DNA from: an uncultured Eubacteriales bacterium
GTDB lineage: Bacteria; Bacillota; Clostridia; Oscillospirales; Acutalibacteraceae
NCBI GenBank assembly: GCA_934486705.1
Contig: CAKSQS010000005.1
Span: forward strand, 19,585-83,584
Direction of reading: 5' to 3'
Length of the DNA: 64,000 nt
Position 1 is the first letter of the stretch. Each line of letters opens with the position of its first letter. Shown in pieces: positions 26,653 to 36,131 of this stretch. Both the position numbers and the translations under genes were made by a program. Under the pieces are notes generated by a model. The model searched no databases. It saw only the letters and a list, made by a program, of their open reading frames with translations, and was not told the origin of the DNA.

Positions 26653-27701
26653 TATATGAGGATGCGCTTAAAGGTCAGATTAAAAGCGGTGTTTTATCGC
26701 TGGTTTACATAATACTTGGCGAAGACGACTTTTTAAAGCGTATGTATGTTGATAAAATAACAGCGCTTGTAGCGGATAAGGACGATATTTTTAATTACAG
26801 CCGTTTCGGTGCGGACTGTAATTTGCAGGATGTATACGACTTTTTGGAGCAGCTGCCCGTAATGTCGGATAAAAAGTGCGCGGTGCTTTGCGATTACGAT
26901 ATTGAGCACTGCGGTGTAAATGACTTTGAAAAGCTTTTAAGCCTTGTTACAAACCCGACCGACGACGCGGTTTTTGTTATATGGTTCGATTCGCTGTTTC
27001 CCGACCCGAAAAAAAGCGCGCGGCTTAAAAAGCTTATTTCCAAAGCCGAAAAGGGCGGCGGGTGCGCGGTGCTGCTTAATCACCGCAGAGTGCCCGAGCT
27101 TGTTAAAATGCTGACCGACGGCGCGCAAAAGCGGGGCTGTACCTTTGAGCCTGCCGCAGCAAAATATCTTGTGGAAACGGCGGGAGAAGACATTTCTACA
27201 TTGCAAAATGAGCTTAATAAGCTCTGCTTTTATCTGCCCGGCGGCACTATTACTCGGCAGGATGTGGATTTAGTTTCGGTAAAAACGGTGGAGGCGTCGG
27301 TTTACAATCTTTCAAAACACATATTTTCGCGAAATGCGGGCGAGGCGCTGAAAACTCTTGACGAGCTTTTCTTTATGCGGCTTGAGCCTATGATTATATT
27401 ATACACTGTGTCATCGGCTTATGTTGATTTATACCGCGTTTTCGTTTGCCGCAAAAAGGGAATGAAAAACCCCGAAATCGCGGCGGAGTTCGGCTATAAG
27501 GGGCGCGAATTTGTAATTGACCGCGCCGCGCAGAACCTTTCAAAATTCGATTTTAAAAGGCTTTCCTTAAGCTTTGAGGCGCTGCTCTCGGCAGATAAAC
27601 AGCTGAAATCCTTCGGGGCTGACCCGCGCACCGTGCTTGAACAGTTGACTGTGCGGCTTATATACATTATTGCAAAGGGTGAAAGCGTTGATAAAGCTTG
27701 A
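26643..27701 (+). CDS. holA: DNA polymerase III delta subunit
   Basis: The 352-residue protein has the delta-subunit pattern: LVYIILGEDDFLKRMYVDKI near the N-terminus, VFVIWFDSL and LVETAGEDISTLQNELNKLCFY in domain II, and a helical collar domain with FFMRLEPMIILYTVSSAYVDLYR. Delta opens the sliding clamp within the clamp loader. It overlaps comEC by 10 bp and rnmV by 14 bp. Placement after comEC is conserved widely in bacteria. Confidence 0.92.
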   Translation: MAVIYEDALKGQIKSGVLSLVYIILGEDDFLKRMYVDKITALVADKDDIFNYSRFGADCNLQDVYDFLEQLPVMSDKKCAVLCDYDIEHCGVNDFEKLLSLVTNPTDDAVFVIWFDSLFPDPKKSARLKKLISKAEKGGGCAVLLNHRRVPELVKMLTDGAQKRGCTFEPAAAKYLVETAGEDISTLQNELNKLCFYLPGGTITRQDVDLVSVKTVEASVYNLSKHIFSRNAGEALKTLDELFFMRLEPMIILYTVSSAYVDLYRVFVCRKKGMKNPEIAAEFGYKGREFVIDRAAQNLSKFDFKRLSLSFEALLSADKQLKSFGADPRTVLEQLTVRLIYIIAKGESVDKA

Positions 27702-28287
27702 CCGACCCGTAATTGTTGAGGGAAAGTACGATAAAATAACCCTTGAAAATGTTATTGACGCGCTTATAATTCCGACAGACGGCTTTGGGATTTTTAAAAA
27801 CCCCGAAAAAACGGCGCTTATACGGGCGGCGTCGCGGGGAAAAGGCGTTATTGTTATGACCGACTCCGACAGCGCGGGGGCGGTTATTCGTGCCTACCTA
27901 AAAAAAATTCTCGGCGACGCCGAGATTATAAACGTCTATGTTCCCGAGCTTAAGGGCAAGGAACGGCGAAAGACGAAATATTCAAAAGAGGGGCTTTTGG
28001 GCGTTGAGGGAATGTCGCCCGAAATTATAGCCGCGGCACTTGAAAAAAACGGCGCTTTAGTTGAGTGCGCACCCGAAAAACGGCGGATAACCAAGAACGA
28101 TATGTTTGCGGCGGGGCTTTCGGGCAGAGCGGACAGCACCGCCGCCAGACGTGAATTTTTAAGCTTTTTAGAGTTGCCGCAGAGCCTTTCATCCTCTGCA
28201 ATGCTTGATGTTTTAAACAATATGATGACATATGAAGAGTTTTTGAAAAAGGCAAGGCTGTGGCAGGAAAGCAGGCGCAAGGGTTGA
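27688..28287 (+). CDS. rnmV: ribonuclease M5 (5S rRNA maturation)
   Basis: The 199-residue protein has an N-terminal TOPRIM domain with the RNase M5 signatures PVIVEGKYDK (catalytic Glu), TDGFGIF and VIVMTDSDSAG (DxD). It continues with the family block KGKERRKTKYSKEGLLGVEGM. M5 cuts the 5S rRNA precursor in Firmicutes. The start is taken as TTG 27688 because AAAGGGTG (27674-27681) stands about 7 bp before it. The gene overlaps holA and ends 4 bp from a convergent gene. Confidence 0.92.
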   Translation: MIKLDRPVIVEGKYDKITLENVIDALIIPTDGFGIFKNPEKTALIRAASRGKGVIVMTDSDSAGAVIRAYLKKILGDAEIINVYVPELKGKERRKTKYSKEGLLGVEGMSPEIIAAALEKNGALVECAPEKRRITKNDMFAAGLSGRADSTAARREFLSFLELPQSLSSSAMLDVLNNMMTYEEFLKKARLWQESRRKG

Positions 28288-28291
28288 TAAT

Positions 28292-28672
28292 TCAATCCTT
28301 TGCCGTAAATATCATAACAAGCGGCAGCGCGCAGGGAAAGATCGGTGCGAAAAAGAGTAAAAATGTTTCTAACCCAAACGGGAATAAAAGGAAAAATGCA
28401 AACGAAAATATTACAAAAGCAAGCGGACCTACGGCTGCGAGAAAGGCGACCGCAAACAGTGCGACGGCAGTAATTCTGTTCAGTTTATTCGCGCACAAAA
28501 GCGCACCGAGAGCGGCATAAATACCCGCCGATACGATACCTTGCGGTATCCACAGCATTGCGAAATTCGGCCCCGGATCTTTTATAATGCATGATAAAAA
28601 GTAAATTCCCGAAGCCAAAAACGCAATTGAGAATAAAAACGAAAGGCAAATAGGAAAAATTCGCTTTTTCAT
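28292..28672 (-). CDS. small integral membrane protein, unknown function
   Basis: I do not recognise this 126-residue protein. It has four hydrophobic segments (about residues 8-30, 38-60, 65-90 and 95-122) with short loops, little charge and a short C-terminal TAKD tail. It is convergent with rnmV (4 bp apart) and lies 15 bp downstream of the alpha/beta hydrolase on the same strand, so it may be the last gene of that unit. No domain name can be given. Confidence 0.55.
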   Translation of the reverse strand: MKKRIFPICLSFLFSIAFLASGIYFLSCIIKDPGPNFAMLWIPQGIVSAGIYAALGALLCANKLNRITAVALFAVAFLAAVGPLAFVIFSFAFFLLFPFGLETFLLFFAPIFPCALPLVMIFTAKD

Positions 28673-28687
28673 AGATAATACCTCGCT

Positions 28688-29608
28688 TTATTTTTCTATA
28701 AACTCCAAAATATCATTCATAACGTCCTGCCTGCAAATATCGTTGTGTATTTCGTGGCGGCAGTTTTCATAAAGCTTTATATTAACATCTTCCATACCTG
28801 CGGCTTTAAGCCTTTTATAAACCGTTTTAACTCCCTTGCCGTAATTTCCCACGGGGTCGTGCGTGCCGGAAATTAAGAGTACAGGGAGATTTTTGCGCAT
28901 ATTTTTAAACCAAGCGCCGCGGTTGCTGAGCTGATTCAGCTTTACAAGGTCGTGCATGGCGGACACTGTGAATTTAAAGGTGCAGTATTCATCCGCCGCA
29001 TATTTTTCGATAACCTCGCGGTCGGATGTTACCCAATCGTACTCGCTTTCCCCCTCAAAGCGCTTGTTATACGCGCCGAAAGCGATATTGTTTATAAGCT
29101 TAGAGCGGTGCTTTTGCCCGAAAAACAGCTGCATTATGTCGGTCAGCAGCAGCCCGAAGGGCGCTGCGGCGTTAGGTCCGCCCGTTCCGCAGATTATGAA
29201 TTTTTCAATCCCGTCGCCGTAATTTTCGGCGACTATACGGGAAATAAACGAGCCCATTGAGTGCCCCATAAGGTAAAGCGGTTTATCGGGGAACATTTTT
29301 CTCACTGCGTCTTCAAAGGCTTTAACGTCGTTCACAAGGTATTTCCAGCCGTTGCGGTGGGCTATAAAGCCGAGTTCATCCTTATTTTTCGCCGTTTCGC
29401 CGTGACCTAAATTATCATAGCCGCAGCAAACATAGCCCTTTTCAGCCAAAAATGCGAAAATATGGTCGTAGCGCGCTATATATTCGCACATACCGTGAAC
29501 AATATGGAAAATGCCCTTAATTTCGCCCTCGGGTATATAAATTCTGCCTTTAAGCGTGTGAATATTATCAGTGCCCGGCACTTCTATTGCTTTAAGCTCG
29601 TATTGCAT
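28688..29608 (-). CDS. alpha/beta hydrolase, monoacylglycerol lipase/lysophospholipase-like
   Basis: The 306-residue protein is an alpha/beta hydrolase with nucleophile elbow GHSMGS (Ser), oxyanion region IVHGMCEY, acid residue in LISGTHDPVGNYG and catalytic His in CRHEIHND. A lid-like insert lies between. The order and the SMGSF motif match serine aminopeptidase S33/monoglyceride lipase-type enzymes that release fatty acids from mono- or lysolipids. It is cytoplasmic with no signal peptide. A strong GAGGAGG precedes the ATG. Glycerol kinase is the next gene upstream, so both may serve glycerolipid breakdown. Confidence 0.85.
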   Translation of the reverse strand: MQYELKAIEVPGTDNIHTLKGRIYIPEGEIKGIFHIVHGMCEYIARYDHIFAFLAEKGYVCCGYDNLGHGETAKNKDELGFIAHRNGWKYLVNDVKAFEDAVRKMFPDKPLYLMGHSMGSFISRIVAENYGDGIEKFIICGTGGPNAAAPFGLLLTDIMQLFFGQKHRSKLINNIAFGAYNKRFEGESEYDWVTSDREVIEKYAADEYCTFKFTVSAMHDLVKLNQLSNRGAWFKNMRKNLPVLLISGTHDPVGNYGKGVKTVYKRLKAAGMEDVNIKLYENCRHEIHNDICRQDVMNDILEFIEK

Positions 29609-29620
29609 AGATATTCCTCC

Positions 29621-31099
29621 TCAAAAGGCTTTGGTGCTGCGCACGGCGCGTTTCCAGCCGTCCGTCAGTGCTTCGCGGTGTTTTGCCGTAATTGCGGGTT
29701 TAAACTCGGTCTGATTATCGGGCAGGCGAAGTATCTCGCTTTTATTCTTCCAAAAGCCCACGGCAAGCCCCGCAAGATAAGCCGCCCCTGCGGCGGTAGC
29801 CTCGGTCTGCGCGGGTCTTATAACCCCTACATCCGAAATATCCGCCTGAAACTGCATTAAAAAGTTATTTGCGGCGGCTCCGCCGTCCGCTCTTATGTGA
29901 TTGATAGGCAGCCCCGTGTCCGCTTTAAGCGCGGTTATAAGGTCGTTAGTCTGGTAGGCTATAGCCTCAAGGCAAGCCCTTATTATGTGGTTTTTGCCGC
30001 TGCCGCGCGTAAGCCCGCAAATTGTGCCGCGGGCGTACATATCCCAGTAAGGCGCGCCCAACCCCGCAAAGGCGGGAACAATGTAGACCCCTGCGGAATC
30101 GGGAACGGAAAGCGCCGCTTTTTCGCTTTCGGCAGCTGATGCTATAAGCCCCAATTCATCGCGCAGCCACTGAATGACCGCGCCGCCCACAAACACGCTG
30201 CCCTCAAGCGCGTAGCATATATTATCGCCCGCGTCGGCGGCAATGGTGGTTATAAGCCCGTTTTTGCTTTCATAAGCGGTAGTTCCTGTATTCATAAGCA
30301 AAAAGCAGCCCGTGCCGTAGGTGTTTTTAATATCGCCCTCGCAAAAGCATTTCTGCCCGAAAAGCGCCGCCTGCTGGTCACCCGCAATGCCCGAAACGGG
30401 TATTTCCGCGCCCAAAATGTTTACATTGCCGTAAATTTCGCTGCTTGAGCGCACCTCGGGCAGCATACATTCGGGAATTTGCAGTATTTCAAGTATTCTT
30501 TTATCCCAGTTGAGCGCGTGTATATCGTAAAGCATTGTTCTTGCGGCGTTTGTGCGGTCGGTAACGTGAATTTTGCCGCCTGAAAGCTTCCATATAAGCC
30601 AGGTATCAACCGTGCCGAAAAGCAGTTCGCCGTTTTCGGCTCTGTCGCGTGCAGAGGGCACATTATCAAGTATCCATTTAATTTTGGTGGCGCTGAAATA
30701 TGCGTCAATGCGCAGCCCCGTTGTTTTGCGTATATATTCCTCTAAGCCGTCGGCGCGTAATTTATCGCACATTTCGGAGGTGCGGCGGCATTGCCACACT
30801 ATCGCGTTATAAATCGGCTCGCCCGTATTTTTATCCCATATAATCGTGGTCTCGCGCTGATTTGTAACCCCCACTGCGGCAATTTCCTCGGCAGAGGCGC
30901 CTATTGCCGTTATAGCCTCGGTAACGGCGGCGTACTGAACCGAGAATATTTCCACGGGGTCGTGCTCCACAAAGCCCGGCTGCGGGTATATTTGTTTAAA
31001 TTCCCTTTGTGCTACCGATACGACGCCCGCGCCCTTATCAAAAAGCACGGCGCGGGCGCTCGTTGTACCCTCGTCAAGCGTTAAAATATACTTTTTCAT
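29621..31099 (-). CDS. glpK: glycerol kinase
   Basis: The 492-residue protein is a FGGY kinase that phosphorylates glycerol to glycerol-3-phosphate. Diagnostic blocks are [14 protein letters not shown] at the N-terminus, [39 protein letters not shown] and the C-terminal [17 protein letters not shown]. Its length matches GlpK. It overlaps the alanine racemase gene by 4 bp (ATGA), so it is translated from the same message. No glycerol facilitator or G3P dehydrogenase is nearby. Confidence 0.95.
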   Translation of the reverse strand: MKKYILTLDEGTTSARAVLFDKGAGVVSVAQREFKQIYPQPGFVEHDPVEIFSVQYAAVTEAITAIGASAEEIAAVGVTNQRETTIIWDKNTGEPIYNAIVWQCRRTSEMCDKLRADGLEEYIRKTTGLRIDAYFSATKIKWILDNVPSARDRAENGELLFGTVDTWLIWKLSGGKIHVTDRTNAARTMLYDIHALNWDKRILEILQIPECMLPEVRSSSEIYGNVNILGAEIPVSGIAGDQQAALFGQKCFCEGDIKNTYGTGCFLLMNTGTTAYESKNGLITTIAADAGDNICYALEGSVFVGGAVIQWLRDELGLIASAAESEKAALSVPDSAGVYIVPAFAGLGAPYWDMYARGTICGLTRGSGKNHIIRACLEAIAYQTNDLITALKADTGLPINHIRADGGAAANNFLMQFQADISDVGVIRPAQTEATAAGAAYLAGLAVGFWKNKSEILRLPDNQTEFKPAITAKHREALTDGWKRAVRSTKAF

Positions 31100-32235
31100 A
31101 TCGCACCGTTTTTTACTATTATTCGCGGAACGCGCGGGGATATGCCGCAGATTATTTCATAATTTATTGTGCCGCACATATCCGCAAGCTCCTCAACGGG
31201 TAATTCCTTGCCGAATAAAATTACCTCGTCGCCCTGCTTTACGTCCTCAATATCCGTCACGTCAACCGACATCTGGTCCATACATATCCTGCCGATTATG
31301 GGGGCTTTTTTGCCCTTTATTAAAACATAGCCTTTATTTGAGAGCAGCCGCGGGTAGCCGTCGGCATAGCCTGCGGTTACTGTGGCGGTTTTCATTTCCT
31401 TTTCGGCGGTAAAGGTTCTGCCGTAGCTTACGGTATCGCCCTTTTTAACGGTTTTAACCATTGAAACAACCGATTTCACCGTCATTGCGGGTATAAAATC
31501 TTCTTTCAGCTTTAAGCCGGAAGATGGGGTAAGCCCGTAAAGAATTATACCCGGGCGGCACATATCAAGGTGCTTATCGGTATCAAGGCAGAAAGCCGCC
31601 GAATTGCAGCAGTGGCAAATTTTCGGGGTAAGCCCCGCCATTATAAAGCGCTCTTTTGCCGCAATAAAGCGCGAATACTGCGCGGCGGTAAAGCCGTCCT
31701 CCTCTTTGGGGGTGCGGTCGGAAACGGCAAAATGCGTGAAAATTCCGCCGAAATCAAAGCCCGGCAGCCGCGCGGCGTCAATTGCGTCCTCAATCCCCGC
31801 AAGGGAGCTATCGCGGCAATCAAACCCTATGCGGCTCATACCCGTATCAAGCTTTATGTGTATTTTAATTCTTACCTTATCCGCCGTAGCTTTCTGTGAA
31901 AGAGCAGCGGCGTATTCGGGGGAGTAAACGCTTTGGGTTATATCGTTGATATAAAGCTGCGAAGCCATACTTACGGGCGTATAGCCCAAAATCAAAATAG
32001 GCTTGGTTATACCGCAGCCGCGCAGCGTTACCGCCTCTTCTATATTTGAAACGGCGAAAGCGTCAGCCCCCTCTGTTTCAAGCAGGGGAGCGACGTTGCG
32101 CGCGGAGTGACCGTAGGCATCCGCCTTTACAACCGCCATTATTTTAGCGCCCGCTGCCTCTTTTTTAATAATACCGAAATTATGTACAAGGGCGTCAACA
32201 TCAATTTCCGCCCAGGTTCTGTGAAGAAATTCCAC
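31096..32235 (-). CDS. alr: alanine racemase
   Basis: The 379-residue PLP enzyme converts L-alanine to D-alanine for peptidoglycan. It has the PLP lysine in [10 protein letters not shown] (Lys37), the DTGMSRIGF block, the [10 protein letters not shown] block with the second catalytic Tyr, and [11 protein letters not shown] near the C-terminus. It starts at GTG 32235 behind AAGGCGG. It sits between the small membrane protein gene and glpK on the minus strand. Confidence 0.96.
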   Translation of the reverse strand: MEFLHRTWAEIDVDALVHNFGIIKKEAAGAKIMAVVKADAYGHSARNVAPLLETEGADAFAVSNIEEAVTLRGCGITKPILILGYTPVSMASQLYINDITQSVYSPEYAAALSQKATADKVRIKIHIKLDTGMSRIGFDCRDSSLAGIEDAIDAARLPGFDFGGIFTHFAVSDRTPKEEDGFTAAQYSRFIAAKERFIMAGLTPKICHCCNSAAFCLDTDKHLDMCRPGIILYGLTPSSGLKLKEDFIPAMTVKSVVSMVKTVKKGDTVSYGRTFTAEKEMKTATVTAGYADGYPRLLSNKGYVLIKGKKAPIIGRICMDQMSVDVTDIEDVKQGDEVILFGKELPVEELADMCGTINYEIICGISPRVPRIIVKNGAI

Positions 32236-32248
32236 TTTTATTTCCGCC

Positions 32249-32650
32249 TTATTTTTTAATAATATTATTGCCCAACTGTTTTTTTACCTTGCCCGCAAAC
32301 GGAATACACACAAGGCTTAAAAGCACCCAAAGGCAGGAATAGGGCATACAAATCTGCCCGCCTATGTTCATTGGCATTTTGCTGTAATCCCAAACGTTCT
32401 TCTTTAAAATTATATTAAATACAACGCCGAAAATGAACTCAATACCCGTAACGAAGGTGCTGCCTACAAGTCCTTTTATCAAAAGTCCCGCTTTTTTGAG
32501 CTTTTCGCTTATTGTGCCGAAGAACACAAAGCAAATTCCACCCGCCCCTAACATTGACCAGTGCGTGTAGCCGCGCCACATAACCTCAATAAGCCCGTAG
32601 CCCACAGCGCCTATTGAAAAAAGCATAAATCTTATTTTTCGCTGTTTCAT
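32249..32650 (-). CDS. small membrane protein, PF06541-like (putative ABC-transporter type IV family)
   Basis: The 133-residue protein has four hydrophobic segments and the motif pattern GYGLIEVMWRGYTHWSM, GTGIEF-like VTGIEFIFGVVFN, and VWDYSKMPMNIGGQICMPYS. These resemble a family of small Firmicute membrane proteins called putative ABC-transporter type IV. The ATG at 32650 is preferred because GGGTGA lies just before it; an ATG 12 bp upstream lies inside a hairpin and has no ribosome binding site. Its role is unknown. Confidence 0.65.
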   Translation of the reverse strand: MKQRKIRFMLFSIGAVGYGLIEVMWRGYTHWSMLGAGGICFVFFGTISEKLKKAGLLIKGLVGSTFVTGIEFIFGVVFNIILKKNVWDYSKMPMNIGGQICMPYSCLWVLLSLVCIPFAGKVKKQLGNNIIKK

Positions 32651-32651
32651 T

Positions 32652-32680
32652 TTATCACCCATAGTTATTATGGGTGATAA
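32652..32680 (-). promoter_or_regulatory. hairpin that sequesters the ribosome binding site of the downstream small membrane protein
   Basis: TTATCACCCATA (32652-32663) and TATGGGTGATAA (32669-32680) form a perfect 12-bp stem with a 5-base loop. On the minus strand its 3' arm contains GGGTGA and ends 1 bp before the ATG at 32650, so folding would hide that site. There is no T-run to make it a normal terminator. Confidence 0.5.
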
Positions 32681-32717
32681 TTCTTTCGGCTATTCAGCCA
32701 AAGCCGTGCAGTAAAAA

Positions 32718-33413
32718 TTACCGCCTGTTTCTCTTGGTAAGTGCCAAAAGGCGTATAAGCTGCGTAAGCGATACAAGCAGCGCCGCAACATAGGTCATAG
32801 CCGCGGCGGAAAGCACCTTGCGAACCGCTTTTTTCTCGTCTTCCTTTATAAGCCCCGAGGAATCAAGCGTCACAAGCGCGCGGTGAGATGCGTTGAACTC
32901 AATAGGCAGCGTTAAAAGCTGAAAAAGCAGCGCCGCGCAGAAGAAAATAACGCCTAATTTTACAAGAAAATAAAAATTGAAAATAAGCCCGATTATAAGC
33001 AGCGGCATGGAAAGCTGCGAGCCTAAATTACATACCGGCAGTATTACCGAGCGCACCTTTATGGGCACATAGCCCTTTGCGTACTGAACGGCGTGCCCCG
33101 CCTCGTGCGCGGCAACGCCCACGGCGGAAAGGTTGTTTGCGCCGTAAACCGAATCGGAAAGGCGTATAACGTTAGTCCTCGGGTCGTAGTGGTCGGTAAG
33201 ATTGCCCGAAACGCGCTCTATTTTAACATTGTATACTCCGTTTGCCTCAAGCACCCGACGCGCAGCGTCTGCTCCTGTAAGCGGTGAATGGTGCGCACTG
33301 TATTTTGAAAAAGCGGTCTTGACCCTTATCTGCGACCAGAGCATTATTATAATAGCCGGCACTACAAGATAAATGTAAAGCGAGTCTATACCGTAGTAAT
33401 AAAAATCACTCAT
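32718..33413 (-). CDS. membrane-associated neutral zinc metallopeptidase (YugP-like)
   Basis: The 231-residue protein has one N-terminal membrane segment, a soluble zinc site AAHEAGHAVQYAKGY (HExxH), then further membrane helices and a conserved PIEFNASHRAL region. This matches the YugP/DUF2232-neighbouring family of neutral zinc metallopeptidases common in Firmicutes. Substrates are unknown. The ATG at 33413 is taken, 11 bp after GGAG; a TTG at 33440 overlapping the ychF stop remains possible. Being directly downstream of ychF, it is likely cotranscribed with it. Confidence 0.8.
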   Translation of the reverse strand: MSDFYYYGIDSLYIYLVVPAIIIMLWSQIRVKTAFSKYSAHHSPLTGADAARRVLEANGVYNVKIERVSGNLTDHYDPRTNVIRLSDSVYGANNLSAVGVAAHEAGHAVQYAKGYVPIKVRSVILPVCNLGSQLSMPLLIIGLIFNFYFLVKLGVIFFCAALLFQLLTLPIEFNASHRALVTLDSSGLIKEDEKKAVRKVLSAAAMTYVAALLVSLTQLIRLLALTKRNRR

Positions 33414-33436
33414 AAAAATATCAACTCCGAAAAAAA

Positions 33437-34540
33437 TCAAACATTAAAGCGGAAGAGAACAATGTCTCCGTCCTTCATAACATATTCCTTGCCCTCGCTC
33501 CTTACAAGTCCCTTTTCCTTCGCAACCGTCATATTGCCGCCGCATTCGTTTATAAATTCGTCAAAGCCTATTACCTCGGCGCGAATAAAGCCGCGCTCAA
33601 AGTCGGAGTGGATTTTGCCCGCCGCCTGCGGCGCTTTTGTGCCCTGCTTAATAGTCCAGGCGCGCACCTCGGGCTTGCCTGCCGTAAGGTAAGAAATAAG
33701 CCCTAAAAGGTGGTAGCACTTTTGAATCATACGGTCAAGCCCCGAGCGCTCAAGCCCCAATTCCTCAAGGAACATAACCTTTTCTTCATCCGAAAGCCCC
33801 GAAATTTCAGCCTCCAGCGCTGCGCATATCGGCAGAATTTCCGCCTTTTCGCGCTCGGCAATTTCCTTTACCGCATTGTAGTTTTTGTTTGACTCTATGC
33901 CCGAGGTAAAGTCCTCCTCGCTCATATTGCAGGCGTAAATTACGGGCTTTGCCGAAAGCAGCGCCGTGGTATCAAGCACGTTTTGCTCGGTTTCATCGTT
34001 AATTTCAACCGAGCGGGCGGGAAGCCCGTTTTCAAGGTGGGCTATAAGCCTTTTTAAGAAATCAACCTCGCCCTGAAGCGATTTATCTCCCTTAAGCGCC
34101 TTTGCGGTTTTATCAAGGCGGCGCTGCGCCATTTCAATATCCGAAAAAATCAGCTCTAAGTTTATTGTTTCAATATCGCGCGCGGGGTCAACCGAGCCCT
34201 CAACGTGAATAATGTCGTCGCTTTCAAAGCAGCGCACAACGTGAACTATCGCGTCCACCTCGCGTATGTTGGAAAGAAACTTATTGCCGAGCCCCTCGCC
34301 CTTTGAAGCGCCCTTTACAAGCCCCGCAATATCCACAAATTCAATAACCGCGGGGGTGAACTTGTCCGGGTTATATATCTCCGCTAATTTTTCGAGCCGC
34401 TCGTCCGGCACGCTCACCATTCCTACATTCGGCTCTATTGTGCAAAAGGGGTAATTCGCCGATTGCGCCCCCGCGTTTGTTATTGCGTTGAAAAGGGTCG
34501 ATTTGCCTACGTTCGGCAGCCCTACCATTCCTAATTTCAT
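33437..34540 (-). CDS. ychF: YchF/OLA1-family GTPase/ATPase, 5' end coincides with a mobile-element attachment site
   Basis: The 367-residue protein starts [19 protein letters not shown] (G1) and has [21 protein letters not shown] (G3), a coiled-coil insertion and a C-terminal TGS-like domain ending [15 protein letters not shown]. YchF is an Obg-related ATPase that binds ribosomes. The first six codons, the start codon and the AAGGAGATAT ribosome binding site lie inside a 43-bp repeat that is duplicated at 43991-44033. Insertion of the element has put the integrase gene immediately upstream, so transcription must now come through int. Confidence 0.95.
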   Translation of the reverse strand: MKLGMVGLPNVGKSTLFNAITNAGAQSANYPFCTIEPNVGMVSVPDERLEKLAEIYNPDKFTPAVIEFVDIAGLVKGASKGEGLGNKFLSNIREVDAIVHVVRCFESDDIIHVEGSVDPARDIETINLELIFSDIEMAQRRLDKTAKALKGDKSLQGEVDFLKRLIAHLENGLPARSVEINDETEQNVLDTTALLSAKPVIYACNMSEEDFTSGIESNKNYNAVKEIAEREKAEILPICAALEAEISGLSDEEKVMFLEELGLERSGLDRMIQKCYHLLGLISYLTAGKPEVRAWTIKQGTKAPQAAGKIHSDFERGFIRAEVIGFDEFINECGGNMTVAKEKGLVRSEGKEYVMKDGDIVLFRFNV

Positions 34541-34565
34541 TTATTCCCATATCTCCTTATTTTAT
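34523..34565. repeat. attL, 43-bp direct repeat at the left end of the element
   Basis: The sequence running from TACCATTCCTAATTTCAT to TCTCCTTATTTTAT is identical over 43 bp to 43991-44033. It covers codons 1-6, the start and the Shine-Dalgarno of ychF. Flanking bases diverge at once on both sides. A direct repeat bracketing int and xis is the expected attL/attR pair. Confidence 0.9.
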
Positions 34566-34594
34566 TAGTGTTCGGGGCGTTTTTATTTGCCCGA

Positions 34595-34616
34595 CTACAC
34601 CATTTCTACACCATTT
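34595..34616. repeat. integrase arm-type binding sites, left pair
   Basis: CTACACCATTT occurs twice in tandem (34595-34605 and 34606-34616), spanning the int stop codon. The same motif occurs as a pair near the other end (43844-43866). Paired short repeats near both ends are where Tn916-type integrases bind with their N-terminal domain. That role is inferred here. Confidence 0.55.
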
Positions 34617-35797
34617 TGCAGAAATGAATAGCTTTCAAATTGATGAACGGCGTTTACAAAAGAATCCTCGGTCACATGCACATATCTGTCCATAGTCATT
34701 TGAAGACTTGAATGCCCCAAAAGCCTCTGTAAAACCTTCGGCTGCATACCGCTTTCTATCGCCCGTGTTGCGTATGTATGGCGTAAAGCGTGCATACAAA
34801 AGCGCTTAATGCCTGCTTCGTCGCACAATTTGTATAGATGTGTGTCATATGAGCTGTTTTTTGCAGGTTCGCCCGTTCTCCAATTTATAAATACAAGGTC
34901 TTTCATTTCAAGAAAAGATTTCGCCCCGGTATGCCTGTCAATAAACTCCAATGTCTGCGAAAGCGTTTCGGATGTCTTGCGAGTTTTTGCGGTCTTGTAA
35001 ATATCCTTTAGAATTTCGTAAGCTTTATCGGTTAACGGAATAGTGCGGTAGCTTTGCGGTGTTTTCGGCGGTCCTGCTCTCCAACAGCCTTGACCGTGCC
35101 TGTATTCTAAAGTTTTATTAACGGTTAAAGTACGCTTTTTCCAATTGATAGCATCCCATGTCAGACCGATCAATTCGCCCGTGCGAAGTCCCGTTTCGAG
35201 AATAAGCGAATATTGCGCATAATTGTGTGAGCGTTTTGCGGCTTCTAAAAATTTATGCTGTTCGCTTATTGTAAGATATTTAATATCGTTTACTTCCCGT
35301 ACAGGTTTGGTGTACCTTACGCCGTTCATAGGGTGCTTTTCAATTATATCGTTCATCAATGCGGATTTAAGCATAGTTCCCATACAAATATAAGTTTGCC
35401 TTATTGTCGAGCCTGCGTAATCGCTGTCCATTTTGTTTAATACCAATTTGCAGTGCATAGGCTTAACATCTGATAAAAGCATTTTGCCGATAACGGACTG
35501 TATATTGAATTTATACCGTTCACGGTAATTCCTTACGGTATTTGGGGCTAAATCACCCACAATATTATTTATCCAATATTCAAACCATTCATCAACGGTC
35601 ATACTTGACGGGGCAAAAATATTGCCGTGCTTATCTGCATATTTTGAGTCCTCTAACCAGTTGCGAGCTTCCGGAAGAAGCGAAAAACATTTTTCGTGTC
35701 TTTTACCTGTTCTGTCAACAAATCTTGCGGTATATAATCCGTCCTTTCTTTGGCAAATACCTTTTCCTATTTCTTTTCCTTTAAGGTTTTTACCCAT
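34595..35797 (-). CDS. int: tyrosine-type site-specific integrase (Tn916-like)
   Basis: The 400-residue recombinase has an N-terminal arm-binding domain (KGICQRKDGLYTARFVDRTGKR), a SAM-like core-binding domain (TVDEWFEYWI) and a catalytic domain. All active-site residues are visible: TGLRTGELIGLTW (Arg), HALRHTYATRAIESG (His-x-x-Arg), LLGHSSLQMTMDRYVH (His and nucleophile Tyr). The ATG at 35797 is chosen, 7 bp after AAAGGAG; an upstream extension is unsupported. It reads toward ychF, which starts 55 bp beyond its stop. Its promoter resembles that of ychF. Confidence 0.93.
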   Translation of the reverse strand: MGKNLKGKEIGKGICQRKDGLYTARFVDRTGKRHEKCFSLLPEARNWLEDSKYADKHGNIFAPSSMTVDEWFEYWINNIVGDLAPNTVRNYRERYKFNIQSVIGKMLLSDVKPMHCKLVLNKMDSDYAGSTIRQTYICMGTMLKSALMNDIIEKHPMNGVRYTKPVREVNDIKYLTISEQHKFLEAAKRSHNYAQYSLILETGLRTGELIGLTWDAINWKKRTLTVNKTLEYRHGQGCWRAGPPKTPQSYRTIPLTDKAYEILKDIYKTAKTRKTSETLSQTLEFIDRHTGAKSFLEMKDLVFINWRTGEPAKNSSYDTHLYKLCDEAGIKRFCMHALRHTYATRAIESGMQPKVLQRLLGHSSLQMTMDRYVHVTEDSFVNAVHQFESYSFLQNGVEMV

Positions 35798-35846
35798 TTT
35801 AAAACTCCTTTCTCCAAACGAGAAAAAGAGCCAATGCAACTATTAT

Positions 35847-35875
35847 ATTATAATGCATCAGCCCTGTTTTTTCAA
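35847..35875 (-). promoter_or_regulatory. int promoter, near-copy of the chromosomal ychF promoter
   Basis: On the minus strand TTGAAA (plus 35870-35875), a 17-bp spacer and TATAAT (plus 35847-35852) drive int and then ychF. Plus-strand 35822-35881 aligns without gaps to about 44075-44134 with roughly 48 of 60 positions identical by my count. That second stretch is the presumed native ychF promoter. Confidence 0.8.
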
Positions 35876-35905
35876 TATAAAACATATAAAATTAATATGA
35901 CCGTA

Positions 35906-36112
35906 TTAAATTGTTAATTTATTGCTGATGAATTGCTCAAATTCCTTGCGTTTAACAAGCTTTTTTGTTCCTACATATAACACGAACGGACAATTCGGAC
36001 TCCGCAGCATACGGTCAATGCGGTTAATACCTATATTGCTGTATTCTGCGGCTTCTTTTACTGTCATTGTAAGCTTTATATTAAGCGGTATACCTACATT
36101 GCTTTGTTGCAT
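35906..36112 (-). CDS. xis: excisionase (Tn916 Xis-like)
   Basis: The 68-residue basic protein has a winged-helix excisionase pattern: LTMTVKEAAEYSNIGINRIDRML, then CPFVLYVGTKKLVKRKEFEQFI. It resembles Tn916 Xis in length and motif order. Xis bends DNA and directs the integrase toward excision. AAGGAG stands 8 bp before the ATG. It is separated from int by the int promoter, so int can be expressed independently of xis. Confidence 0.88.
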   Translation of the reverse strand: MQQSNVGIPLNIKLTMTVKEAAEYSNIGINRIDRMLRSPNCPFVLYVGTKKLVKRKEFEQFISNKLTI

Positions 36113-36131
36113 TCAAACACACTCCTTTCCG

